A DNA stretch of 40,219 nt. Source: a virus. This document shows positions 21,499-28,160 of this stretch, piece by piece. The notes under the pieces were generated by a model that was not told the origin of the DNA, searched no databases, and saw nothing but the letters and a program-made list of their open reading frames with translations. The first letter of the stretch is position 1. Each line of letters starts with the position of its first letter. Location: the IMG/VR virus record IMGVR_UViG_3300022932_000010, positions 1-40,219 of that record; one strand, given 5' to 3'. The position numbers were made by a program, and so were the translations under genes.

Positions 21499-21979
21499 GC
21501 GCCCAGCTCTTTCTTTTTGCTATTCTTGTGATGTTCGTTGCGCTCATTTTCATTTTTCTTGCCAGCCCTTTGTAAGTTTCTCCGGAAGCGATTTGCTCCC
21601 TGATGAACCTGACTTGTTCATGAGTGACTTTTTTTGTTGGGCTATCGTCTCCTGACCTGGTATTTTTTGCCCCCGTCATTCGGCCTTTTTTGACCGCGTC
21701 TGCGGAATTATCCGCCGCTGTTCCTAGCCACAGATGGTCAGGGTTTACGCAGCATCGAACGTCGCATGTATGGCAAACTTGAAGACCTGACGGGTCTCCT
21801 TTAAACATTTTGTAGCTGGCACGATGCGCCAAACACATGGCGGCCCGACTTAAGGCGAACATTCCGTAACCGCGCTTATTAAGATAGCCAGTCCACAACC
21901 AGCACCCGGAGTTTAAATCCGGCTCCACCTTGGACATGAAGCGCTGTTCTTGAGGAACGATTGTGTAGCCACGCTTCAT
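21488..21979 (-). CDS. HNH homing-type endonuclease
   Basis: 163 residues. SGCWLWTGYLNKRGYGMF, AHRASYKMF (H52) and VCHTCDVRCCVNPDHLWLGT (68-87) make the HNH site with its zinc-binding Cys. The C-terminal part (THEQVRFIREQIASGETYKG and MKMSATNITRIAKRKSW) is a DNA-binding HTH. It interrupts the nuclease genes and looks richer in A and T than its neighbours (runs such as TTTTTTTGTTGG), as expected for a mobile free-standing endonuclease. ATG overlaps the upstream stop as TGATG. Confidence 0.88.
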   Translation of the reverse strand: MKRGYTIVPQEQRFMSKVEPDLNSGCWLWTGYLNKRGYGMFALSRAAMCLAHRASYKMFKGDPSGLQVCHTCDVRCCVNPDHLWLGTAADNSADAVKKGRMTGAKNTRSGDDSPTKKVTHEQVRFIREQIASGETYKGLARKMKMSATNITRIAKRKSWAHVE

Positions 21980-22323
21980 CAAAATTCCTCCACTTCCCAA
22001 CCGCCACCATGCTTCTTCGCCATGACCTTGAAGGCCTTGAACCGGAAGGGGTAGAGGTCCGCTGCTATCTTGATCTTGGCCCTGGCGTCATCCATCCAAT
22101 GGCCTTTAACCTCGTGCATCTCCATCACCCCGTCAGCCGCCATGACGGCGAAGTCTGGAGTGTAGAATGTGTTGTCCGCTAGACGAAGCTTCACGCCCTC
22201 AAACTTGAACCACAGGATTTGACCTGTATGGGCCATCAGCTTCAGTTCGTCGGCGTAAGCGGTCTCTGTCTTGTTCATCTGGCCGCTCTTGAGGCGACCG
22301 AGCGCGAGTAGTCCAGGCCGCAT
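21979..22323 (-). CDS. phage nuclease-like protein (DUF1064-like)
   Basis: 114 residues. The PD-(D/E)XK pattern is clear: FYTPDFAV (D57), then EMHEVKGHW (E71, K73), followed by AKIKIAADLYPFRFKAF. This matches the small phage family DUF1064, proposed to act on branched or recombining DNA. TGATG start; the frame from 22341 is a longer shadow. Confidence 0.8.
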   Translation of the reverse strand: MRPGLLALGRLKSGQMNKTETAYADELKLMAHTGQILWFKFEGVKLRLADNTFYTPDFAVMAADGVMEMHEVKGHWMDDARAKIKIAADLYPFRFKAFKVMAKKHGGGWEVEEF

Positions 22324-22562
22324 CAAATCCCCTCCTCCCACGAAAACCGCCTAGGCGCAGAGGGACCGACGAACACAGCCGATCCGACCGACTTGGCCGT
22401 CTGCTTGTCCTTCTTGACCGCGCGTGGAACGTGTCGGCTGAGTTGCCCAATCACCGCGTTTTTCGTGACTTTGACGCGCTTGGCGACTTGGCTTGCGCTG
22501 AGTCCGGTCTTGGACAGGGTGAATATCTCTTCTCGCCTTTCTTGACTCCAGATGTAACTCAT
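22323..22562 (-). CDS. GcrA-like cell-cycle regulator domain protein
   Basis: 79 residues. WSQERREEIFTLSKTGLSAS then QVAKRVKVTKNAVIGQLSRH closely follows the DNA-binding domain of GcrA (W..ERve.L..L...GLSAsqIAk.Lg.vtrNAVIGkvhRl), an alphaproteobacterial activator that works on CcrM-methylated GANTC sites with sigma70. The C-terminal sigma-binding domain of full GcrA (about 170 residues) is absent; only a basic tail remains. It could compete with or redirect host GcrA, or act on phage promoters. ATGA start. Confidence 0.85.
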   Translation of the reverse strand: MSYIWSQERREEIFTLSKTGLSASQVAKRVKVTKNAVIGQLSRHVPRAVKKDKQTAKSVGSAVFVGPSAPRRFSWEEGI

Positions 22563-22939
22563 CCCTCCACCAACGCACGCACCTGACGCGCTCCCTCCGG
22601 GGTGATCATATAGCCGTGTCCATATTCGTTGTGGACGGCATCGGTTATGCCGCGCGCCCTCAAGCGCTTCTTGAGGCGAGAGATCGCGACGCTGACGACG
22701 TGTCGGCTCTGTGATTCCTCTGAGGCTACGATAGCGTCGTGAAGGTCATCAGTGTTTTTGAAACGCCCCGGCGACTCGCACAGGATCATTGCGACGTGGG
22801 CGACCTGGGGCAGAACGCCAAGCGACCGACGCCACTGATGGATTCGCTCGTTTCGGTCCATCTCCCCGAACTTCTCCCACTCCGCCAACTCCTCCTCCAG
22901 TTCGCGCACCCGCACCCTCAGGCGCTCCAACTCGGTCAT
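22559..22939 (-). CDS. winged-helix protein with N-terminal coiled coil
   Basis: 126 residues. A charged coiled coil (LRVRVRELEEELAEWEKFG) is followed by a winged-helix domain: VVSVAISRLKKRLRARGITD and VHNEYGHGYMITPEGARQV resemble the recognition helix and wing of the OmpR/PhoB-type effector domain. No receiver domain. Probably a transcriptional regulator of the early genes, next to the GcrA-like protein. ATGA coupling on both sides. Confidence 0.75.
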   Translation of the reverse strand: MTELERLRVRVRELEEELAEWEKFGEMDRNERIHQWRRSLGVLPQVAHVAMILCESPGRFKNTDDLHDAIVASEESQSRHVVSVAISRLKKRLRARGITDAVHNEYGHGYMITPEGARQVRALVEG

Positions 22940-23343
22940 GCGGAGGGCCTCAACAGGCGGTGCTGTATTTCTGCCTGCTCGTCACGAGCGAGTTGGGCGC
23001 GGTATTGAGCGATGCGCTGAACTCTCAGAGTGTGTTCGTCTTGGAGCATTTGATTTTCAGACCGCTCCTGACGACGCTTGACCCAGCGGTTAATAGCGGA
23101 CCGAATAGCGCCCTTATCGAGTCCTAAATCAAGCTTCACACCGCCTCGGATAATTTCCAAGCCAAGGCTTTTATAATCAGTCGCGTTGTCCAGCTTGACG
23201 CTCAAAGGAGGGTACCTGAGCGAGCCTATGGATTCGCTCCATGTGTCTGGATCATTGTCCAGAGCGTCGATGATGACTTGGGCTGCAATGCATGGCCGCG
23301 TGTCAATGACAGTGTTACTGAACAACCTTTGAAACCAATTCAC
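22936..23343 (-). CDS. hypothetical protein, 135 aa
   Basis: GTG at 23341-23343 (GTGA coupling). The C-terminal half is a long charged helix (IRSAINRWVKRRQERSENQM and RIAQYRAQLARDEQAEIQHR), likely a coiled coil. No family recognised. Confidence 0.7.
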   Translation of the reverse strand: MNWFQRLFSNTVIDTRPCIAAQVIIDALDNDPDTWSESIGSLRYPPLSVKLDNATDYKSLGLEIIRGGVKLDLGLDKGAIRSAINRWVKRRQERSENQMLQDEHTLRVQRIAQYRAQLARDEQAEIQHRLLRPSA

Positions 23344-23675
23344 TTCACTTCCTCCACCTTCGGACTCACCGGCCCCACCACCCTACGCGGCCCCTCCGGT
23401 TGACCCGTCTTGATGGTCATGAAGGATTCGATGGAGAGGGTGTCGCGGGTGCGGGTTACGGGGCGGAAGCGGTCGGATCGGTGGCCCCAGAAACCAGCCT
23501 CACGATTAAACTCGCCCCCGTTAGGAACGCCAACGAGAGCAAGAGCAAAATTTCCGCTCCATTGATTGAAGAATACGCTTTCTACCACGTAGGTCTGCCC
23601 AGACCGTGTCGGGTTCGTTGGCTTAGTGGCAGACTTGATGCACACTACCTCATCGCCCGGTTTGAAATCACACAT
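23340..23675 (-). CDS. hypothetical beta-rich protein, 111 aa
   Basis: ATG at 23673-23675 after GGAGGAAAG, overlapping the HTH gene by eight bases. CDFKPGDEVVCIKSA opens a small beta-barrel-like domain also seen in other phage proteins (FKPGDEVVCI...). C-terminal part is Pro/Arg-rich. Function unknown. Confidence 0.7.
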   Translation of the reverse strand: MCDFKPGDEVVCIKSATKPTNPTRSGQTYVVESVFFNQWSGNFALALVGVPNGGEFNREAGFWGHRSDRFRPVTRTRDTLSIESFMTIKTGQPEGPRRVVGPVSPKVEEVK

Positions 23676-23886
23676 TCGCTTTCCTCCGATATGTAACCGT
23701 TTTGGTCCGCACGAGCCCGAACGCATCTAGCAGCGTCTCGCTTGGCTCTTTGCGCCCGTTTAGCACCATGCTGATGTAGGCGTCACTGACACCGATCTTT
23801 TCCGCGAACCGTTTCTGGTTCCCAGGCGCGGGGTCCGTCGATACGATGACCTTCCGCATGTATTTTAGGGCCTGATCTGGCGTCAT
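23668..23886 (-). CDS. Cro/CI-type HTH regulator
   Basis: 72 residues. NQKRFAEKIGVSDAYISMVL followed by NGRKEPSETLLDAFGLVRTK is a clear Xre/Cro-type helix-turn-helix with little else, so Cro-sized. ATG at 23884-23886 after AAGGAGACCAC. It is the first gene of the minus-strand early transcript and is divergent from the plus-strand operon, so it probably controls both promoters. No integrase is seen, so a lysogeny role is uncertain. Confidence 0.85.
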   Translation of the reverse strand: MTPDQALKYMRKVIVSTDPAPGNQKRFAEKIGVSDAYISMVLNGRKEPSETLLDAFGLVRTKTVTYRRKANV

Positions 23887-23896
23887 GTGGTCTCCT

Positions 23897-23934
23897 TATG
23901 CGCAGACTATGCGGCAAGGATATTTTCAAATCAA
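23897..23934 (-). promoter_or_regulatory. minus early promoter with TATGCG repeats
   Basis: Minus strand TTGATT (23929-23934), 17 bases, CATAGT (23906-23911). TATGCG occurs twice on the plus strand, 11 bp apart (23897-23902 and 23908-23913), overlapping the -10 and the start of transcription, a fitting site for the HTH protein it drives. Confidence 0.6.
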
Positions 23935-23947
23935 GTGAAGATTTTTG

Positions 23948-23976
23948 TTGACGCCCCCGTACCCCTCCTTCACATT
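23948..23976 (+). promoter_or_regulatory. plus operon promoter
   Basis: TTGACG (23948-23953), 17 bases, CACATT (23971-23976), followed by an AC-rich leader and GGAGGAAGAC before the ATG at 23999. Its -35 lies 13 bp from the -35 of the divergent promoter. The -10 is weak, which suggests activation or repression. Confidence 0.5.
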
Positions 23977-23998
23977 GAGACAACAAACGGAGGAAGAC

Positions 23999-24325
23999 AT
24001 GCAGACCCAACCCCACCCCCGCCAGCTTAACCACTCATCCGCGCTCGCTAGCGCAGAGGATGATTTCGAGATGGAAGTGCGGATGCACTACCAAGTCCCG
24101 ACCGGCTCAATCGGCCCCGACCTTGATGGCGCTGATGCCTTGGCGGTTTTGACCGCCGAATATGTCAAGGGCTTCGAGAATATTCTTAAGGGCATGACGT
24201 ATGCGGCTGATCCCGAGCGCAGGTTTTTCAAGGAATGCCTCTTGGACCTTATTGACGACCAGATGCAGCACGGCGCGGGCGCTGTCGTTAAGGCGCAGTT
24301 TTTGAAGATGGAGAGTGGGAAGTGA
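23999..24325 (+). CDS. hypothetical first gene of plus operon, 108 aa
   Basis: ATG after ACGGAGGAAGAC, the strong leader site. Acidic and helical (DALAVLTAEYVKGFENILKG; ERRFFKECLLDLIDDQMQHG). Ends with GTGA coupling to the next gene. No family recognised. As the promoter-proximal gene it is probably the most highly made of this operon. Confidence 0.8.
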   Translation: MQTQPHPRQLNHSSALASAEDDFEMEVRMHYQVPTGSIGPDLDGADALAVLTAEYVKGFENILKGMTYAADPERRFFKECLLDLIDDQMQHGAGAVVKAQFLKMESGK

Positions 24326-24510
24326 ATGTTGGTGACATCGTCACGAACGGCCATTGGCACAACAGGGAGCGTAATATTCAGATGCGCGCTCGCGTCGATG
24401 CCATAGCCGACAAGGAGGCGTGGGTTTTCGCACTTACTGGTCCGCACGCTGGCGGTAGGTTGACCTTCGCCATTGCCGATCTTTCCCTAGTAGTGGAGAA
24501 GTCCAAATGA
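24322..24510 (+). CDS. hypothetical protein, 62 aa
   Basis: GTG start (GTGA overlap). VGDIVTNGHWHNRERNIQMR and WVFALTGPHAGGRLTFAIAD suggest a small beta-barrel. Exit by ATGA. No family recognised. Confidence 0.7.
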   Translation: MNVGDIVTNGHWHNRERNIQMRARVDAIADKEAWVFALTGPHAGGRLTFAIADLSLVVEKSK

Positions 24511-24680
24511 CCCCCGACCCTTTCACCACTGCCTCCCCCATCTACCAACAAGCCATCCGCCACCCGCACAAGTCCGGCCCCGCTCTTGAGATCGTGAGCG
24601 CCGGTATCCGATTTGGCCCAGGATTGTTTTTCTTTATCGCTGTCGTCGCCGTGTGCGCTGTTGCGTGGTGTTTTCGATGA
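24507..24680 (+). CDS. small membrane protein, 57 aa
   Basis: ATGA at both ends. The N-terminal 38 residues are polar (TPDPFTTASPIYQQAIRHPH); residues 39-56 (GLFFFIAVVAVCAVAWCF) form one membrane segment with a C-terminal Arg. Probably a tail-anchored inner membrane protein. Function unknown. Confidence 0.75.
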   Translation: MTPDPFTTASPIYQQAIRHPHKSGPALEIVSAGIRFGPGLFFFIAVVAVCAVAWCFR

Positions 24681-24994
24681 CCGACCAAGCATTGAAGGCG
24701 GCTGTTGAGCGGGCTCTGCTGTGCGGAGACGCTGCCGATTATTTCGATGGAACGGACATGATCCAAGACCATCTACACGGCAAAACCGTAATCAGGACCG
24801 CCGACCTCCGCACCCTGTTAGCCGCCCTATCCTCTCAAGCCTCCGTCATGGAGGCGATGGCGAAAGGGCTGAAACGCATTGCCGATGGCGAGGCGGACGG
24901 TCTCGACTTGGCGCGAGACAGCATGGTTCTTGAGCGCGCCATCAAAGTCGCCCGCACCGCCCTTTCCCAATACCGCACCCTTGGAGGTGAGTGA
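24677..24994 (+). CDS. hypothetical helical protein, 105 aa
   Basis: ATGA start, TGATG exit. MTDQALKAAVERALLCGDAA and LRTLLAALSSQASVMEAMAK are helical. No family recognised. Confidence 0.7.
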   Translation: MTDQALKAAVERALLCGDAADYFDGTDMIQDHLHGKTVIRTADLRTLLAALSSQASVMEAMAKGLKRIADGEADGLDLARDSMVLERAIKVARTALSQYRTLGGE

Positions 24995-25206
24995 TGGCGA
25001 CGATCACTGTCTGCGACGGCGGCTGTGGCGCTCAAAGCCCTGACGCGAAGGCGAGGGGCGGCCCTCATGTCGCGAACCATTGGTTCAGAGTCCGCGCACA
25101 CTCGAACATCGATTTCGACCGCCGGAGTCCACACGACGACAAGCTGTTCTGCAAAACCTGCGAAACCCGCATCCGCCGCACCCTTGGAGACCGCCATGAC
25201 GATTGA
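24994..25206 (+). CDS. small zinc-ribbon-like protein, 70 aa
   Basis: ATG 24994 (TGATG) with GGAGGTGAG before it. CDGGCG near residue 8 and CKTCETRIRR near residue 54 form two Cys pairs of a likely zinc ribbon, with His residues between. Overlaps the next gene by 11 bases. Confidence 0.7.
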   Translation: MATITVCDGGCGAQSPDAKARGGPHVANHWFRVRAHSNIDFDRRSPHDDKLFCKTCETRIRRTLGDRHDD

Positions 25207-25504
25207 TCTGGAGCCTGTCGCATGGCGCGTTCGCCGTCTGAGCGATGATCCTGAAGAATGGCAACTGCGTCCGGCTGGCGCGGCGCTGGACTTTGGAAAT
25301 CCGAAGCGTTGGGAGGTGCAAGGCCTCGTCCTCAAATCCGACGCCGAAGCAGCAGCCCGTGAGCGTGATGTGCTGAGGGCTGACATGCAGCGGATTGTCG
25401 AGATCGCCGGTGAGCGAGCGGCCCTCGGATTCAACGAAGCTGGACGCCTGGAAAGTATCAAATCCATCGCCCGCCAAGCCCTTCAGGCCGGAGAGAAGGG
25501 ATGA
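25196..25504 (+). CDS. hypothetical protein, 102 aa
   Basis: ATG at 25196. LEPVAWRVRRLSDDPEEWQL at the N terminus, then KSDAEAAARERDVLRADMQR, a charged helix. The VAWR opening recalls the small phage proteins found with restriction-alleviation or accessory genes. Function unknown. Exit by ATGA. Confidence 0.7.
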   Translation: MTIDLEPVAWRVRRLSDDPEEWQLRPAGAALDFGNPKRWEVQGLVLKSDAEAAARERDVLRADMQRIVEIAGERAALGFNEAGRLESIKSIARQALQAGEKG

Positions 25505-25764
25505 GCGGGGAGTTTGTAGACCCAGCGACCCAGCGCGATTTCGAGCGCTGGCAGGCCAAGCGGAACCGCCCCCTGTCCGATGCCGAGCAACGCGGCTGGC
25601 GTCGGTTCTGGGACGGTTGGGTCATCTGTCCCGCCTGCATCGCCGTCAAAGACCTGACGCCAGAAACATGGGCTGTCCCGGCCAACTACGACACTCCGAT
25701 CAAACCCGATGAAGCCTGCATGAAGTGCAAGGCCGAACAACAAGGAGGCCAGAGCCATGGGTGA
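25501..25764 (+). CDS. hypothetical zinc-ribbon-like protein, 87 aa
   Basis: ATGA start. WVICPACIAVKDLTPETWAV and DEACMKCKAEQ give two CxxC pairs about 30 residues apart, a likely zinc site. N terminus is charged and Trp-rich (RGWRRFWDGW). Overlaps the next gene by eight bases. Confidence 0.7.
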   Translation: MSGEFVDPATQRDFERWQAKRNRPLSDAEQRGWRRFWDGWVICPACIAVKDLTPETWAVPANYDTPIKPDEACMKCKAEQQGGQSHG

Positions 25765-25933
25765 TCCCAGAACAGGCCGTCCGTATGCCGACCACGGCAC
25801 GGCGGAACAAGCAATCGACTTCGCGATCGATCACGCCGCCATCGAGGCAGACAACTTCCTTCGCTCGTGGAGGGAGGGAGATTTGAACGAGTGGCCCGAG
25901 TTCTATCGCTGGCTCAATGAGGTCCAGCCATGA
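25757..25933 (+). CDS. hypothetical acidic protein, 58 aa
   Basis: ATG at 25757 after AAGGAGG. TAEQAIDFAIDHAAIEADNF and GDLNEWPEFYRWLNEVQP: acidic, helical, aromatic C terminus. Exit by ATGA. No family recognised. Confidence 0.7.
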   Translation: MGDPRTGRPYADHGTAEQAIDFAIDHAAIEADNFLRSWREGDLNEWPEFYRWLNEVQP

Positions 25934-26454
25934 ATAGCGCCTCCCAACTAACCCCAGGCGAAGTCCTGAACGGTGAGAGCGTCGAGGCGCTGGCCCAACA
26001 GATGTTCAAGGAGCGTTGGCCCGGCAAGGCATGGACTGGATCGGACGTGTCTCGATCCTACTGGAGGAGAAAGGCACGCGAAAGCCGCCCTCAACCCTCT
26101 GGTGGTCAGGATGGGGGCGGGGAGCTAGCGCGCCAAATCGACATTCTCCGTCGCGCCGTTGAAGTTCCGCTACCCGACGATGATGCCGACTTCTCGCCCG
26201 ACAAGGCACGACGAGGCGGCGAGAGCTGGCGCGCCATGGCCCGAAACACTGTCGCGGCATTCGACCAAGCCCTCGCTTCCCCCGCTAAAGCAACTGGCTG
26301 GCCGTCGAGGGAGGTTGAAGAGGCTCTGCGCGGCGCTTTGGAGTGGGACAAGGCGCGCGGCTACCGGATGCCATATCGCGTCCGTGACCCGATCTATGCC
26401 GCCCTCGACAAGCTCGCCCCAACCACCCCCATCAAGGCAGAAACCCATGAATGA
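25930..26454 (+). CDS. hypothetical protein, 174 aa
   Basis: ATGA start. NGESVEALAQQMFKERWPGK and WPSREVEEALRGALEWDKAR are helical, joined by a Gly/Asp-rich linker. No family recognised. The next gene begins eight bases before its stop. Confidence 0.7.
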   Translation: MNSASQLTPGEVLNGESVEALAQQMFKERWPGKAWTGSDVSRSYWRRKARESRPQPSGGQDGGGELARQIDILRRAVEVPLPDDDADFSPDKARRGGESWRAMARNTVAAFDQALASPAKATGWPSREVEEALRGALEWDKARGYRMPYRVRDPIYAALDKLAPTTPIKAETHE

Positions 26455-27265
26455 GACGAACCAGGGCGGTGAGCCGACAGACGAAATGCTCGCTGCTGGA
26501 ATGGCTGCCGGTGGGCTGCTGTTCCCGGCCCGCGCCCGAGACGTCTATCTGGCTATGCGTGCTGCGGCCCCCAGCAGGTCTGCGGCTTGGCGGACGGTGC
26601 CGGTAGAGCCGACCGACGCGATGCTAGACGAGGCTGTCTATTTCTGGGGACCGTGGCTGGACGAAGAGAAAACCCAGCGAGCAGGGCGTCGTTCGGACGA
26701 TCCTGCCGACAGGGATCGGGCGAGAGCCGTATGGGCGCAAATGCTGTCCGCCACCCTCTCCCCCCGCGAGCAGCCGGAGCCTGTGTTCTATATCAGGTTC
26801 GACAATCTGAGTGATTGGAAGCGAGACCCGCGCGAATGGCGCAATCTGCCCCTTTGGCGTGATCCAGCGCACGGACGCGTTCCCCTCTACGCCCAACCCA
26901 GCGAGCAGACCGGCGGGGGAGGGGAGGATGCGCCGTCCGCATGGGCAGTCGAGGCCGAGAAGGCCGCGTCTGACGCCTACGCCGCCAACATGGGAGACCC
27001 GGACGGGAACGACGATACTGCCGCTGCCAAGTCCGATGCCGCGCTGGCTATCGAACGGATCGCACGTCGCGCCCTGAAAGCCGAACAGGCTGCCGAGTCA
27101 GGGTTGAGCGCAGCTCGAAAATATCTCCTGCAAATTCAGGAGGGCCGCGAGGTGCGTCAGGAAGACGGCTCAACCCGCATGGAGGATTGGGACGCCGACA
27201 AGATTTCCACGCTCGCGGGCTTGGCCCTCGCCGCCCTCTCTACGCCGGAGGTGGGGAACCCATGA
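26447..27265 (+). CDS. hypothetical protein with repeated PTDxML motif, 272 aa
   Basis: ATG at 26447; the frame upstream to 26159 is a shadow. PTDEMLAAGMAAGGLLF at residue 10 and PTDAMLDEAVYFWG at residue 55 are a repeated helix motif. EPVFYIRFDNLSDWKRDPRE and PLWRDPAHGRVPLYAQP resemble a module seen in many small phage proteins. C-terminal half is Ala-rich and helical. Longest gene of the plus operon; function unknown. Confidence 0.75.
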   Translation: MNETNQGGEPTDEMLAAGMAAGGLLFPARARDVYLAMRAAAPSRSAAWRTVPVEPTDAMLDEAVYFWGPWLDEEKTQRAGRRSDDPADRDRARAVWAQMLSATLSPREQPEPVFYIRFDNLSDWKRDPREWRNLPLWRDPAHGRVPLYAQPSEQTGGGGEDAPSAWAVEAEKAASDAYAANMGDPDGNDDTAAAKSDAALAIERIARRALKAEQAAESGLSAARKYLLQIQEGREVRQEDGSTRMEDWDADKISTLAGLALAALSTPEVGNP

Positions 27266-27474
27266 GCCGCCGGATCGACTTCGAAAAGGGCGATTTGGAC
27301 TCGGCTGGAGAGGTCGATGACCTCGCCATCTCCGGGTCCGAAATCCAGATGCTGCGCCTGGAGCGCATGGACACCGGCCATGTCTGGGGCGCGATCTATT
27401 TCAACGACGGGAGCGAGGTTCGCCTCAGCTTCCACAGCAAGGGACGCCTGTCGATGACGGCGGAAAGCCAATGA
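27262..27474 (+). CDS. hypothetical protein, 70 aa
   Basis: ATGA at both ends. ISGSEIQMLRLERMDTGHVW and GAIYFNDGSEVRLSFHSKGR are beta-rich. No family recognised. Confidence 0.7.
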   Translation: MSRRIDFEKGDLDSAGEVDDLAISGSEIQMLRLERMDTGHVWGAIYFNDGSEVRLSFHSKGRLSMTAESQ

Positions 27475-27686
27475 CGCCGCCAGAACCGAGGGGCGGGGAG
27501 GGTATGACCCCCATCGAACTATCCCAAGCCGAACTAGCCGATCTGATCCAGGCAATCGGCGGCCCCTTCAGAACCCAACCCTTCACCGCGAACGACAGGC
27601 TTGCATTGCGCATGAGGCTGGAGGGGCTGATGGTGAATGAGCGGTCTAATCGTGATTTCAACCCGAGTGTTGAGGGAGATGGCTAG
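27471..27686 (+). CDS. hypothetical protein, 71 aa
   Basis: ATGA start; an internal ATG at residue 12 (MTPIELSQAELADLIQAIGG) is an alternative start. Helical. Its TAG stop forms CTAG with the stop of the opposing spanin gene. Last gene of the plus operon. Confidence 0.7.
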   Translation: MTPPEPRGGEGMTPIELSQAELADLIQAIGGPFRTQPFTANDRLALRMRLEGLMVNERSNRDFNPSVEGDG

Positions 27687-27958
27687 GGGAACTGCCACCA
27701 AGCGCGATTCCTGGCTTCCGCAATAGCAACGACGGCGTCTTTCTGGATCGAGCAAACCTGAAGGTCGCCGTCACCCTGTACGATAGCCCTACCCAAATCG
27801 CCCACCGTCTGCGCACCTGAAACATCAACGGTCGAGACGCAGGGCGTCCGAAGAGACTCAGGGATTACGACGTTGCTCGCCCCTGCGCACGCGCTCAAGT
27901 TCAGAGGCAAAGCCATCAGGCAAGCGCTCATCAGCGCCTTCGATACGATCAACCTCAC
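27683..27958 (-). CDS. o-spanin (Rz1-like lipoprotein)
   Basis: 91 residues from GTG at 27956-27958 with GGAG upstream. A signal peptide ends in the lipobox LSAC (residues 21-24), so it should be an outer-membrane lipoprotein. It starts inside the i-spanin gene in another frame (103-base overlap), the nested Rz/Rz1 arrangement. With the i-spanin it would fuse the inner and outer membranes at lysis. TAG stop shares CTAG with the plus operon. Confidence 0.85.
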   Translation of the reverse strand: MRLIVSKALMSACLMALPLNLSACAGASNVVIPESLRTPCVSTVDVSGAQTVGDLGRAIVQGDGDLQVCSIQKDAVVAIAEARNRAWWQFP

Positions 27959-28160
27959 TCTGCTTCTCCTGTTGCTCTTGTCGAATGATAGGGGTTTCGT
28001 GCGCCACGTTGTCCAGAGCGCGACCGGTAGCGGCTTCAGTCTGGATGCGACCCCTGTCCGCGTTGCGTCCGTTACACATAGTCAGGAGCGCGAACAAAAG
28101 GCATAGGGCGGCTACGCATAGGCCGAGAACGATCCAGCGGCGGATTTCAGAAGTTATCAT
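27858..28160 (-). CDS. i-spanin (Rz-like)
   Basis: 100 residues. One N-terminal membrane segment (RRWIVLGLCVAALCLLFALL, residues 7-26), then a periplasmic charged helix (RQEQQEKQSEVDRIEG and ELERVRRGEQRR), as in Rz. ATGA coupling to the endolysin. Contains the start of the o-spanin gene. Confidence 0.85.
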   Translation of the reverse strand: MITSEIRRWIVLGLCVAALCLLFALLTMCNGRNADRGRIQTEAATGRALDNVAHETPIIRQEQQEKQSEVDRIEGADERLPDGFASELERVRRGEQRRNP

